Notes: generated from the letters alone by a model not told the origin. 64,000 bases of DNA from Typhlomys cinereus (GCA_023101885.1 JALPQD010000360.1:496001-560000); one strand, 5' to 3'. Shown: positions 1-11,963, counted from the first letter of the stretch. A program made the numbers and translations.

Positions 1-490
1 GCAGTGGGGTAACACTCAGAGATCATGCCTGCAGCTATTCGTAAGAGTAAAACAGGAAAGGAACAGGGCCCTACTTCAACCATGAACTGTAGCTGAGTGG
101 TAGTATTCAGAGGGTCATAGCCAGCCTGTTCAGTACCAGTTGCCATTGCAAAGGACTGGCTAACACTCTACCAGGATTTGTCCTGCCCTCTCAGGTGCTG
201 GGCTATGTATACTGTCTTCCTTCCCCACCTCTCTACCGCTCACTGCAGTCTTGACAGCACCTCAAAAGGACAGTGAGAAGGAGGGATATGTTCTTGCAAG
301 AGGCTGGGCCACTTATCTGTCCCTCATTAAGAACTGAGTTATGACACATTCCCAGGGTGAGCCCAGCAGTATCAGCCTGGCAGCCATCTACCTAATTTCT
401 CTTCTCTAACAGGCCTTGCCAGATAGAATCTTTTCATTTAAAATTTGCTTGAACCACACTGTAGCAGTTAAAGTAACATAAAGATGATAA

Positions 491-498
491 TTCTCTCT

Positions 499-547
<49 letters not shown>
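491..547. repeat. Compound (CT)n(AC)n microsatellite
   Basis: A CT run (about 491-512) is followed directly by an AC run (about 513-547). Frames crossing it encode only alternating Cys-Val or Arg-Glu type repeats and are not genes. Confidence 0.95.
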
Positions 548-549
<2 letters not shown>

Positions 550-720
550 ATCCATGTACATAAGGAATGATTCAAGAAGAACTCAGAAGCAGAAGAATCC
601 AAAATGATATTTGCAACATGAAAACAAGGACCTGTCAGGCCCACCAGGGTGCACTCCATGCCTAACACAGGGCCTGGCACATGATGGTGTGGAGCAAAGG
701 AACTAAATGACTACATATGT

Positions 721-750
721 GAGTGAGTGAATGAATGAATGAATGAATGA
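721..750. repeat. (GAAT)n short tandem repeat
   Basis: GAGT units change into repeated GAAT/ATGA units. It is a simple tetranucleotide repeat. Confidence 0.9.
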
Positions 751-2077
751 GATTCCTTTCCATAACATAATTAATATACCCAAAACATGTATACATGAGA
801 TTTATTTTTCCTAGTATCTAAAAGTAAAATTTTGTCTCACTCATTCACAATCATGCAGGCCCACAAGTATTCCCAAGAAAATATATGCGCACACCATAAG
901 TAGAAATACTTTCAAAAGGCAGGTACATTTTTCAAAGGACTTCTCCATCCATTTATAAAGTGTCAGTCACTTAGCAACTGAAAATTGCAAAGGTAAACAA
1001 AAGAGTTAGCTCAAGTCTTTCTTCCCCAGGTAACTTCTTCAAGGTACATTCCTTTATATTTTACTCTAAACAGACACATTTCTGGCAGAACCAAATAATC
1101 CATTTTCTGCTCTATTTTAGTACTGCACTTTCATTTCATGGATTTTATCCCTCAATTCCAAATGACATTCTAGGTCAGATGAGAACTTAACCAAAGTCAT
1201 CAGTCAGTTCCTTTAAAAAAGAAAGAAAGAAAGAAATATCAATGGTGAAAAGAGAACGCCTGATATTCAATCTGCTCTGAACAGGAAATAGGAAAGATGA
1301 CCTGTCCAGTCCAAGATTTAAAAACATGTGAATGTAGCATTCACATGTTTATGTCACCTACATGCATGTGTGCACAGTGCTAGGCACACATAGAGTAAAA
1401 CTGTCCTTCAAAAGACAGGACTGAAAGTGGGGTTGAATGGCTGGGATGTGTGGTTTTGATATGGTTCATGTATTTTGAGTGAGGTCCTATTTCTTTTTAC
1501 TTTCCTCCACATAAAACACTGTTTTCCATCATCTCCAGTACTTGCAACTACTATGATATTGTCATATCAGTTCCCTCACTTTTTGATAAGACCATGTGAT
1601 GAGACCATGTAGAAATGCTTTTAGAATCACCACTTTAAAATCAATCTAACATCCTCTCTAATCAAAGAACAAATCAATTCATTTTCAATGAACATTCAGA
1701 GGTGCCTACTGTGAGACATAAGTGTTACAAAAAAAAAACACAAAGTGCTGTGAGCACCCAGAAGAAAAGATGTAGCCTGGTTCTTCCACTTGTGCACACA
1801 TTGAAATCATCTGGGAGATCTTTAAATCTTGATCCCTGGGTCCTGCCCCTGTAGACTGTGCCTCATTGGTCTTCAGGAGAGTGTTGAGACCTGGAGGTTT
1901 GAAGCTTCCCAGGCGAGTCTGAGGCACATCCCCATGGGCAGTGTTCATCGGTCTCAACAAGCATGGCATGGCCTTGTCCACTTGTCAACAGACTGTGGTC
2001 TGCACCAACGTTCCTGACATTTCCAGAAGGCCAAAGAATGTGTGCTTCTAACAACTGACAGACATGTAGGACCATTT

Positions 2078-2185
2078 TCTATATGGTTACCCTTCTTTCT
2101 TGCTGTGTGAGAACACCCAAACAAGCAACTTAAGGGAGATTTATTCAGTTTATAGTTCCAGAGGGCCAATGCATTACCACCAAAA
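2078..2185 (-). mobile_element. MaLR-type LTR 3'-end fragment, inverted
   Basis: On the minus strand this reads as the end of a MaLR LTR: an AATAAA-type signal (as AATAAATCTCCC) is followed by TTAAGTTG and a terminal stretch matching, in inverse orientation, the LTR end at 4026-4057. The order (AATAAA, TTAAGTTG, then a CACAG-rich terminus) is known from rodent ORR1/MT LTRs. The orientation is opposite to the internal sequence and LTR that follow, so this is not a simple 5' LTR. Confidence 0.5.
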
Positions 2186-3759
2186 AATGGGGTATTGCTG
2201 TGAGATTAAGAGCATCTGATACTACAACATGAAGTGTTTTGAAGTTGAGAGAAATTGGTACCGAAAAGTTGGGTGTTATTGTGTGAGACTAAGCAAATCT
2301 GGTACCAAAAAGTAAAGTTGTTTGTGAAGCTGAGAGAAGTTGGTACCTAGTAGTCTGGCAATTGCTGGGATGTGGCTGGTGTGCCTTTGGAATTGTTTGT
2401 TGGGAGAAATTTGGAGACTTTTGGGACTTTGTTCTGGGAAAGTCCTTTGTGTCTTGGAGATGGTGCCAATCTTATGAGAACTTGGAAGAGGCTGCTGTTC
2501 TTAGAGAGGTGGGTAGTGGAAGCTCAGTTTGTAATGATCCACAGAGGAATCCAGACTGTGGTGGAAACTTGACAAGGGACAAATGGTGTAATGTGTAGGC
2601 AGAGAATTTGATCAAGTTTTGCTCTTGTCCTGAAAGCTTACCTGAAGTTAAACTCATGAGCTTGGGGGAGGATATTTCAAGGCAATGTAGTCTTAACAAT
2701 GTAGCATGACTACTTTTTAGCACTCTTGTTCAGAGTTACAAAAAAGAGCAAGGAATCAGGCAGAAAGAAGCAAAAACTGTGAGGTCTGATGAGGAAAAAT
2801 GCAGTGGCAAACTTGAAGAGTTGAACTAGAAAGAGGTAGAGAGCAAAATGGTGGTTATTGTTAAACAGATTAGTTCTATTAGTGAACCAGAGCATGTTCT
2901 TCATTTGAATAATAGGAAAGGCCCTACCCTGAAGGCAAAATCCTCAGGGAAGGTTCCCACCCGTAAACATGCAAATTCTTTTGGGAGGGAAGAGCTAAAG
3001 GGCTGAATTCCAAAAGAAAGATCTGTTTCTCCTCTGAAGCAATTGCCCAAAAAAAGATTTTACATACAGTCAGCACCGAGAAGCCAAACCTGCTGTGAGT
3101 CAAGAGACCAGTCTCCAACCCAAGGCTATAGCAGAACTTCACAGGTCATCCATGTGGTTTTGGTTTTAGAGGTATCAAAGATGCAAGAGAGAGGAAGTCA
3201 TGGATCCCTCCTCCAAGGTTTCAGAAAATGGCAGATTGTCTCACTGGCCAAGCAATGTGTTGAAGGAAGCCTGTAGTTTAGAGGCCCAAGGAGGGCAGTT
3301 AGTGCTGTGGAGAAGTGAAGATGTTAGAGATGCCAAAGCCACGATTTTCTTCTGCCAAGGAAAGCTGTATACTCTAGGAGGAGCCAGCCCAAGAAAATGA
3401 TATAGGTAGCTTTGTTGGAGGGGCAGAATCAAAGCCCTTTGGAACTGAGATGATTTTAACAAGAAATTCATCTATTGAACACAAAGCTGCAGGATTTGGA
3501 GTATGTCCTGCTGATTTTCAGTTTTGTTATTGACTGACCTTTCCTGAATATGCCCTTAGTCTTCTCTTTTTGAATGGGAATATTTATTCTGTGCTATTGT
3601 ATGCTGGAAGTATGTAACTTGTCTTTTGATTTTACAGGAGATTTTGGACTTTTGGACTGTATTGGAGCTCCTGATCTAGTCTATGAAGACTTACAAAGTT
3701 GGACTGAGTATGGTTTGCATAATGATGTGACAATGAGCCTATGGGGGCCAGGAGTAGAG
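2186..3759 (+). mobile_element. MaLR internal-region remnant
   Basis: This lies directly upstream of, and in the same orientation as, the LTR at 3760-4057. Its start resembles the primer-binding-site-proximal part of MaLR internal sequences (TTGGTACC followed by a GGGGTATTGCTGTGA-like run). That motif recurs at about 2255, 2299 and 2340, giving an imperfect tandem array of about 42-44 bp units. No long open frame remains; MaLR internal regions are normally non-coding. Family assignment rests on recognition only, without a library search. Confidence 0.45.
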
Positions 3760-4057
3760 TGTCATGGTTTGAAATGTGTGTTTTCCCCCACAGGCTAATG
3801 TGTTTGAATCTTTAATTGTTTAAAAAAGTCATTGCACCTTTAAGAAATGGAGCCTTGCTGGAGGAAGGTAGAAAGTGAGCCTTGAGGTGGATTGGCTCTA
3901 CCCTAGTCCCAGGGCAGTTAAGTAGCTCTCAGTCTTCTGGACTAATATGACCTAGGCCTCCTCCAGCTTCTGCCACCAGCCATGATTTTTCTGCCATAAT
4001 GGATTGTATCAACCCTCTAGAACTCTCACACAGAAACAGAGAAGAGTAACTAGTACA
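3760..4057 (+). mobile_element. MaLR LTR, ORR1-like
   Basis: It starts TGTCATGGTTTGAA and ends in ACA after a GAGTAACTAG-like stretch, which are typical ORR1/MT-class boundaries. It is related to the LTR at 36570-36940 through a shared block (GCTAATGTGTTTGAATC here, GCTCATGTGTTTGAATC there). No exact flanking duplication could be found, probably because of age. Confidence 0.5.
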
Positions 4058-4571
4058 GTGGTACTCTTGTTTTACCGTGTTCCCACCTGGCCAGAATGCT
4101 TTCTCCAGCTACTCATTCCTTCCTGCCCAGTAAGGGTTCTCAAAACATGATTGCTAGATGAACAGATGAGGGTTAACAAACTCCTTTTTTGTACGAAAGA
4201 CAGGAGATACCGAAGCACTTCGACTATATAAAAAAAAAACAGCAAAACAGTCTCCAAAGAGCCCTAAAGTTAGTTATTACAGAGTGATTAAAAGTAAAAA
4301 CATTCTACTTCCTCTGATTCTGTTTTATAAAAATCAATAATGTGTCATCTAAGAATCCAACAGAGTAACTGTACTGTATCTACAGCTACATTACGTCCTG
4401 GAGGCTGGGGTTCTGAGGATGAGTTGCAGAGGTTATGAATTGCCCAAAGTTGCCTAGCCAAGAAGACAAACAGAAGCTGAATTGCAGTGTGGATTCACCA
4501 ACATATGCCCTGGTGTGCTGTGTTTCTGTCTTCCCAAGAAAAGGGTGACTTTTTCTTTTCTCTTTTATTAT

Positions 4572-4581
4572 ATGTGTATGT

Positions 4582-4624
<43 letters not shown>

Positions 4625-4919
4625 CCACACATACCATTGCACATGTATGGAAGTAAAGGATGACCTTTGGGTGTCATTCCTCACCCTCCCACCTTGTTTG
4701 AGACCAGGTCGCTTTACCACTAGTACATAAGCCAAGCTGGCTGACCCCTGTTGCTTCTCAAGTTTCTTGGGTCTCTGCCTCCCATGTCCCACAAACATGC
4801 TAGTATTACAGAGTCTATACCAGTGCATCCAGCATTTTTTCTACAGGGTCTGGGGATCAGAACTCGGATCATCAGGCTGGTACGACAAACCTTTTCCCCA
4901 CTGAGCTACCTCCCCAGCC
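4572..4919 (-). mobile_element. tRNA-derived SINE (B3-like) with (GT)n
   Basis: The right end read on the minus strand gives GGGCTGGGGAGGTAGCTCAG, a tRNA-derived head with an A-box-like TAGCTCAGTGGGG. The other end runs into a long GT tract (about 4583-4621), which is the CA-rich tail of the element. The frames across 4386-5146 that look long are read-through of this SINE and its microsatellite. Confidence 0.75.
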
Positions 4920-6431
4920 CAGAGCAACTTTTTCTAGTGTTCGAAGAGGCTCAGGTGCTCAACAGTTGTATGGCTTTTCATAACTCACCTAAAAACTGTA
5001 GATGCATCTTCTGCTTGCTCAAAATCAAATGTAGCAACACTCTTGAACATGACAGGCACCCCAGTCATGTTCATATGGCAATTGCACTGAGTATATTGCT
5101 AGTTGATGGTTATATTAAAACTACTATAAAGGAGAAGTCTCAGTAGAATTGATTCTCTTACTTAACAACAATAACACCTTAACATTTGAAAAGAATTCAG
5201 ATAATGCAACTTCCTTGTTTAATGGGAAAAAAAGGTTGCTTAGAGAAGCCATATAGGTTTTTGGAATCTGAACAATGAGACAAAATCAAGGATAGGTTTA
5301 ATTTTGCATTAGTGTAAGTTCTAAATATCACCTCATACAAGACCAAACGGTGGGTCTTAACTGAGCAATTTAATGATAAATGAGCAGCTTTGCAATTTAA
5401 TTGAGACTTGAGTTCCTACAGAATCCTACATAGCACTAAATGATCTTCCATATCTGTTGATATCAAGATTTTTCCCTAACTTTCAAAATTAACTCTGATA
5501 GAAAAGAAATAAATCAAGCTTTTATAAGATCTAATAAATGTCAGTGTGTTCTTTCTCTGGCAGGAGTTCTAATTCCTTTTTTTTTTTTTTTTGCAAGAAA
5601 AGATTAATGACCAAGACAACTCAATCTAAGATTGAAATTCCTCATTTATATTATATTAAGTTTATATTACTTGCCACATATATCAACTCTAGAGGGGTAA
5701 TTTTCTGTATTGAATTATTTATATTCTCTTGTAATCAGATATCTGGTCAACTTTTAAATATTTATACATCAACTTAATACAAAGTAAACTGATACTAAAA
5801 AACAAAAATCCCAGAGTCCTGCAAGTTTAGGTCTATGTCTGTGCATCCGTCTATATATAGATGGATGAAATAATAGTAGCTATATGCTCATATGATACAC
5901 AGTAAATTAAAATGATGAAGAATAGGTAATGAGTGATGGTCATTACTGAAGGATGAATGCATGAATAAACTCTGTGACTTAAGATGCCAAGTCAGAGAAC
6001 ATCCATAGAAGAAGTGGAGACAATAAATTATCAAACTTCCTGGGTGCTTTGTGAATTCTTATGCACCTTACCTGTTATGGCTACCTCTTCAGGGCACTTT
6101 TGTTTGACTTCTCCTAGCATAATACAACACTTATGATCTCAAGTATAAATATAAAAAAAAACACCAGATATTCACTATACAAAATGAAGAGCTTCATCTT
6201 GACAGTTTTTCATGCACATATACCATGGTCTTTGCTCATATTTGCCTCCCTCCAACAAATATATTTAAGTTTGATCCTGACTATAATGGTCACCAATAAA
6301 AGGCATAAGCTATCAAAAAAGCAAACAAAATCTGCTACTTCCAAGAAGCACAACAAGATATACACAGAATGGCTAACTTTATTTCTGCTGTGGTTTCTAC
6401 TGTTATGGTCCTTTGCTACAAATTTCAAAGC
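4920..6431. other. Unique AT-rich non-coding sequence
   Basis: AT-rich sequence with no recognisable gene or repeat apart from a poly-T run near 5579-5592. Frames present (up to about 100 codons at 6133-6435) have low-complexity hydrophobic or Lys-rich translations with no domain I recognise. Confidence 0.55.
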
Positions 6432-6805
6432 TTAAATTAAACAACGCCATCTTGTTGCTCTACAGTTCCAGAGGTTAGATGCTGGCAATGGTCTGAGAGG
6501 GACACTTTCTTTTTGAGGGTCTCAGGGAAGGATCTGCTTGCCATTCCAGCATTCCTTGGCTCTTCGCCTGTCCTCCATCTTCAAAGCCAGCAGTCTAGTG
6601 GCTTCACATCTCTCTCTGATTCCATCCCTGACTGTCCCAACTCCTTTTCCTCCTCGTAGAAGCCAAACAATAACTAAACTGCCAGACAATCCAGAGTAAT
6701 CTTTTTTTAATTTTTTTATTATTTATTCAATTGTTCGTATGTGCATGTGTGCGTGTGTGTGTGTGTGCGTGTGTGTGTGTGTATGTGCGTGTGTGTGTGT
6801 GTGTA

Positions 6806-6851
<46 letters not shown>

Positions 6852-7140
6852 ACCACAGGCGAATTCGGGAACCACCATGGACTCCCTCAACCTCCTCCTT
6901 GTTTACTCTGCCCGGGGATTCACAGACTCTGCCCTACCAGGCAGAAACACAGGCCACCCCCGCTTCTGCCTGGCGTCTATACATGGGGTCTAGAATCCGA
7001 ACTCAGGACCTTCCGCCTGCAAGGCAGAGGCTTAACCCCTGAGCCACCTCTCCAGCCCCGGATAATCCAGAGTAATCGTGACACCTTTAATTTAACCACA
7101 TCCATAAGGTCGTGATTACCTGGTACAGTGACATAATTAC
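6432..7140 (-). mobile_element. Old LTR-like repeat (MLT1-like), split by a SINE
   Basis: Segments 6440-6701 and 7064-7140 read like the inverse of an old mammalian MLT1-type LTR: ACAGTTCCAGAGGTTAGATG, then a CATTCCTTGGCTCTT-like block, then a TTTAACCACATCC-like block after the SINE. The SINE at 6702-7063 divides it. Divergence is high, so family and exact ends are uncertain. Confidence 0.4.
6702..7063 (-). mobile_element. tRNA-derived B2-like SINE, young type
   Basis: On the minus strand it begins GGGGCTGGAGAGGTGGCTCA and carries a Pol III A box (TGGCTCAGGGG), a B-box-like GAGTTCGGATTC region, a body shared with the copies at 27728, 41020 and 61889, and a long (CA)n tail that appears as GT on the plus strand (about 6739-6848). 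A 14-bp direct repeat AATCCAGAGTAATC flanks it (6688-6701 and 7064-7077), so this is a clean retroposition. Confidence 0.9.
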
Positions 7141-8281
7141 AGATGACAGGTTAAGACAGGGACTTATTTGGGGAGACATCTTCTCTCAACCACATCTCCC
7201 AGATCTGTGGTTGCCAATTAGCAGCATCTATCCCAGAGGGATAAGCAGGGAAATCAGAGATGGAACACATTTGGGGACTGAGGGAGACCACTGTTTTGAC
7301 CACCTGCCAGCTGTGTTAAGTTGGTCCACATACTCAAATTCTCTGGGTCTCCAGCTTTTCACCTGTAAAATGGGGCCCATTTGGGGGAAAGATGAACACA
7401 GAGCACCTGACTCCCAGCTCACTGCAGGTGCTTCGGCCATGGGAATGCCCCGTTTGGTTGCATGTGCATTTCAAGGCAGAGCAGTCTTGAACCAACACCA
7501 AGCTGATTTTGACAACTAACGATGGACAGGAGATTGGTGGGTTTCCTTGTCAGACAAGAAACAATGCTTTAGCTTTAATATTTAAAAGGTAAAAAGATGC
7601 TGTTAACTCCTTGAGTTATGTCTTTCCCTTGTCACTCTGTGTTTGCCCGTAGCTCAAAACTTTTATAGATCATGCCCAGACCTCTCTCAAGGAGAAGCAG
7701 GGGAGCCCAGTGGCTCTCAGCCCTGCCAGACAGGAGTCCATAGAGCACTTAACCATTGGTTCACCCCTCCATCCCTTCTCTTCCCCAGATCACAGTGGTT
7801 ATTATTGGTAACAATTGCATCTGACTATTCAGACATTATTTTACACAGGTTATACATGATAGCAGTGTGTTTACTGTTCTATATGGAGTAGTTAGCAAGT
7901 CAGACACATAGAGCTGAGAGCTATCACATCCATAAGAACAGACAAGGAGAAAGACCACATCATGAATTTTATCCTATGAGCTTAACCTGAGAAAGCCCAC
8001 TATGGGAGTTCATTGAAACCATGCTGATTGTGCCATCACACCATTTCAGAGTGGCACAAGCCCCAGTATGACTCTGCTGACTGTCTACCTTGCTCCTGTG
8101 AGCAGAACAGGCTGGAGCAGACCAGTGGGTCAAATCAACATCCCTGGAGACAAGAAAGGCCCTGGACTGAAATCCTGCAGCCCTCAGTTCTACCCTGGAC
8201 AGGCATGCCTTCCCACTTCACTCCCTATCTGCCCACTCACCTCTCTAAAACCACTAGAATTCAAATTAACTTCTAAACCCC
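7141..8281. other. Unique non-coding sequence
   Basis: No element was recognised. A frame of 135 codons (7112-7519) starts inside the preceding repeat and shows no motif or family resemblance, so I do not call it a gene. Confidence 0.5.
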
Positions 8282-8348
8282 TATCGCAGTTGCCTGCATG
8301 TTGCTGATAAAGACCAAACAAAGGGGTTTTAGTCTTTTTTATGATTGT
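8282..8348 (-). mobile_element. MaLR (MT-like) LTR, end fragment
   Basis: TATCGCAGTTGCCTGCATGT resembles the inverted end of the LTR family also seen at 33015 and 13432. The match stops at the junction with the block at 8349-9294 and may resume, very diverged, at 9295. Confidence 0.4.
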
Positions 8349-9294
8349 CTAGCCCTCTCCCTACAGGGATTGTACTAGTTAGATATACAGGTTGTCAACC
8401 CATTCACTAGCCCTCTCCCTACAGGGATTATACCAGTTAGATGTATAGGTTGTCTTGCACTGAGCTAATCTGAAGGAGGAATAAATAGTCATACATTTGG
8501 ATAGGAAATTTGCAGAGAGAATAAGTTCTAGGCAGTGAACGAAGAAAGTATGAAGCCACTTGGAGATCACAGTACTTGGTAACAGTGAAGACTGCAGGAG
8601 TCAAGGAACAGAGACACCACCAGTCCCCACTGAAGTCTTAGGGTCCCCTGATGGTGAACCTATCCTCATGGATTCACCAAGCACCCGTTCCATCTTCTTC
8701 ATTAGGCCAGGCCACAGGCCTAAGGAAGTAGTTAGGCATGTTTATTGTATGACACTTTTTCTTCTTAGCAGCCATTTTGAATTTTGCCCCAGACTCAAGT
8801 ATTCAACCGTGAGACTCTGAAGGTTCCTGAAAAGGACAAGTTTGGAGGGCTGGGGGGGGATGTAAACAATAGCTGGTGGAGGAGACTCATCTGCCAGCCA
8901 AAAAGATAAAAGGGGACTGCTGAGCAGTTTCAGTCAGTTGGAAGAAGACTCCAGAACAGTCAAGTCTGGAAGAGACTGCTGGCAGTCAAGAAGTTGGAGA
9001 GACAGGCCTGAGAACAGTCCAGCAGCTGGACAGAGACCCCTGAGCAGTTCAGAATCCCAGAGGAGATTCTCCTAAAAAGTCATACAGTAGAAAGGGGTGC
9101 AGCTTCTGTGAGTCTCATTCATGTTGAGGGGAGGTTTTCTGGGGATATAACGGCCTTTGAGTGGCCCCTGTTTCTATAAATAACCCTTACCAGTATGCCT
9201 ATAACTAACCCAAATAAAATTCTTTGTTCATCAAATGGACCTTGACATACTTGTTGCTTTGGTCTGTCATCAAACTCCTATTTAGGGTGGAAAG
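8349..9294 (+). mobile_element. Unassigned LTR-like block with internal tandem repeats
   Basis: The block starts with two tandem copies of a 58-bp unit (8349 and 8407). It then has a TATA-like GATAAAAGG (8905-8913), five imperfect units of about 30 bp (starting near 8923, 8954, 8982, 9013 and 9043), and an AATAAA signal (9213-9218) followed by TTCTTTGTTC. That order suggests U3, R and U5 of an LTR. An 8-bp match ATGATTGT lies at both edges (8341-8348 and 9295-9302). It lacks clean TG...CA ends, so the identity is inferred. Confidence 0.35.
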
Positions 9295-9478
9295 ATGATT
9301 GTGTAGTATCTCTCCAAGAAAAGTGTTCATACAACAATGTCTTACTGATGGCAGCTGCTGTTTGGTCCTTTGGGACAAGACCGTGTTCACCCACAGACCC
9401 CATGTTTCTGTGGCTGTCACATTGGCTGGCTTTACAGTAAAGGAGAGGAAAACAGTGAGTTCAAAAATCTCCTGTGCT

Positions 9479-10952
9479 GGATGACAAAAATCCACAATAT
9501 AAACAACAACAAATGCTGGAGAGGATGTGGAGAGAAGGGGAACTCTCCTACATTGCTGGTGGGAATGCAGGCTCATACAGTCTGGAGATTCTTAAAGAAA
9601 TTAAAGATTTAAATGCCATATGATCCTGCAATTCCACTTTTGGGAATAACCCCGCATACAGCAAAAATTCACCTCGATAGCACAAGCATGACCATGTTCA
9701 TAGCAGCACTGTTTACAATAGCAAAGTCATGGAATCAACCCAAATGTCCCACAGTTGACGAGTGGATAAGGAAAATGTAGTACATCTATACAATGGAGTA
9801 CTAACTACTCAGCCATCAAAAATGATGAATTAATGGAATTTGCCGGGAAATGGATGGAATTAGAAACCATTATATTGAGTGAAGTATCCCAGACAGAAAA
9901 TTAAGCACCATATGTACTCCCTAATAGGTGGCTCCTAGTACAAAACCTACTTAGAGACACTCAAAGATAAATCTTTGTAATATCTACAGTAATTGCAAAG
10001 ATTATGAACAGGAGGGATGGGGAAGGAGGGACACACCAGTAACAAGGAAAGAGGGGACCATGTTACAGCAGAGAAAATAGGCAACCATCAAGGACTGCAA
10101 GTAAGTAATGAGACATCTGGTTAAGTTCACAGACTTTCGTTCCTGATCAGTTACAACTGATGGGGTATGATCTTACCAGAAAGGGAGGGCGTATAGTCCA
10201 GCAGATAGAAAGTAACCATTTCACAAATGGGTGATTGACCCCTCCCTCACCGTGGTTTCCTACTTTTATTACATCTACCCTTGAATATAATCTTATAACA
10301 AGACTCTAATTTAACAGTTATTTATCTCTGGTCAGGGGGTGACATCCAATACCCATCAGGATGGAGTGAAGGGCATTGCAGGAGCAGCAAAACTGAAAAA
10401 AAAAATCAACAAACCATAATCCAGAACATCAGAGACTCTATATCAACCACCTGGAACTAGGCCAGCCTAATCTCTCCCCATCCTGAAGCTCAGGGAAATT
10501 TGTGGAAGAGGGGACAGTAAGATTGTAATAGCACAAGGATGGGAGGAGTAATGATATGCAAGATACTCCACACAAGTTAGGGCCAAAGCAATCATATTTG
10601 GACTTTACATGCCCTGCGCAGTGTCCAACACACTATTGACCTCACAAAGTCTGGCATTTGCTAAAAGCATTAGGATCCTTGGAGGCAAAGGATTGACAGC
10701 CTCAGTAGTGTTTCTATGCTTAACGAGAACACAGGAAAGTGTTCTGGGAAATGCCCAATGAGGGTCCTTGCACCTCATTGGAGAAGAGGACCCAGAGGAC
10801 AGTTTGGCATGCACATTAAAGGATGCTCCTGGGATGGGAGGGGGAGGCACTGGGGGATGGGGAGAAAAGGGGGAGGGGAGGGGGGCACAGGGGGATAGGG
10901 GGTTGGAGGGAGGGAGAGATCGGTGTACCTGTTAAGTTTGTATGAGTGGAAA
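9479..10952 (+). mobile_element. 5'-truncated L1, ORF2 end plus 3' UTR
   Basis: The sequence matches L1-A from about position 22513 onward: the last part of ORF2 (cysteine-rich C-terminal region, CWRGCG-type motif), then the 3' UTR with a G-rich polypurine tract (about 10836-10920) and an end at TGTATGAGTGGAAAA. It is flanked by a 16-bp target-site duplication AAAAATCTCCTGTGCT (9463-9478 and 10953-10968). The ORF2 frame is broken (a stop is visible in the part near 9780-9810), so it is a dead retrocopy. Confidence 0.95.
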
Positions 10953-11310
10953 AAAAATCTCCTGTGCTACAGAATGAGATTATGTCTCTACATAAATAAA
11001 TAAAATTAAAGTAGAAGATGGATACTAGCAAAGCAAGTGCCTTTTAGAAAAAACATTATCAGATCAAACAACCTCACTAAGTTCTTTTTATTGTGAAACT
11101 GGAAAAGATTCAGAAGACCGTCACGAAGATGACTTATTAAAATTTTACAGAAAATCAACTCCTGGAAATGCTTAAAAATATAGACTTTTTCCACCCAAAG
11201 AAAATGAATAGGAAGATTAAATGAATGCCCTGTGCCAAGGATGGCATCTTGGTCCCTATCTGCAATATCAGAGGTGGTACTATGGAGGAAGAACACATTG
11301 ATTTCTTCCC

Positions 11311-11526
11311 TTGTGTATGTGTGTGTGTAGAACCACGGACGAATCGGGAACCACCATGGACGCCTCCACCTCCTTCTGCCCCGGGATTCACAGGCTCCGC
11401 CTTACCAGGACCGGAAGCGCAGGCCGCCCCCGCTTCCGCCGGGGTCTATACGTGGGATCTGGGATCCAAACTCAGGACCTTCTGCCTGCAAGGCAGAGGC
11501 TTAACCCCTGAGCCACCTCTACAGCC
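11311..11526 (-). mobile_element. B2-like SINE, young type
   Basis: Minus-strand copy of the CpG-bearing SINE family: the A box is intact (TGGCTCAGGGG on the minus strand), the body matches the 61889 copy, and there is a short (GT)n remnant at its left end. No clear flanking duplication was found. Confidence 0.85.
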
Positions 11527-11654
11527 CTCTTAGAGTATTTTTAAATGATAGGGGAAGAAAACTTACTAATGAAAAAATATTGGAAGTTAAGCTAGTTACT
11601 AGAGTAGAGAAGGAAGAGAGGGAGGGAGGGTCCGAGGGAGGGAAGGACAGAGGG

Positions 11655-11963
11655 AAGCTGGAGAGGTGGCTCAGGAGTTAAGACTCTGCCTCATAAGCAG
11701 AAGGTCCTGAGTTTGGATCCCAGGTCCAACGTTAAAAAAAAAAAAAAAAAAAAACTCCAGATGGAAATGGCAGCAGCCTTCACTCCCGACCCTGGTAGGC
11801 AGAGCCTGGAAATCCTAAAGCAAAGCAAGAAGGAGGTAGAAGCAATCCAGGATGATTCCCCAAGTCATCCTTGGTCTTCCATAGGGACACACAGTGTCCT
11901 GTGATACACACACACACACACACACATACACACATACACACACACACAAAATTAAAAAATAAA
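11655..11963 (+). mobile_element. B2-like SINE, older type
   Basis: AGCTGGAGAGGTGGCTCAGG head with an A box. The body carries an internal A-run (about 11734-11753) and the older-type AGCAATCCAGGATGATTCCC segment, and a (CA)n tail at 11905-11948 precedes an A-rich end. Confidence 0.85.

Larger units (their letters stand above)
1..2077. other. Unique non-coding sequence
   Basis: No open frame here looks like a gene; the longest are under 100 codons and have no recognisable motif. I recognise no SINE or L1 piece. It contains a compound (CT)n(AC)n microsatellite at 491-547 and a short GAAT-type repeat near 721-750. Intergenic or intronic sequence is the best reading. Confidence 0.6.

Noticed and set aside
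4482..4828. Overlapping frames of 60-86 codons with Cys-Val or Thr-His repeats
   Set aside because: They are translations of the (GT)n/(CA)n tail of a SINE. The same applies near 480-680, 6739-7115, 17071-17382, 27752-28251 and 61859-62157.
4751..5146. 131-codon frame on the plus strand
   Set aside because: Its first part is antisense SINE sequence and the rest is AT-rich unique DNA; no domain or coding signature.
8349..8464. CRISPR-like or phage-type direct repeats
   Set aside because: Two adjacent 58-bp copies without spacers, in a mammalian LTR-like block; a plain tandem duplication.
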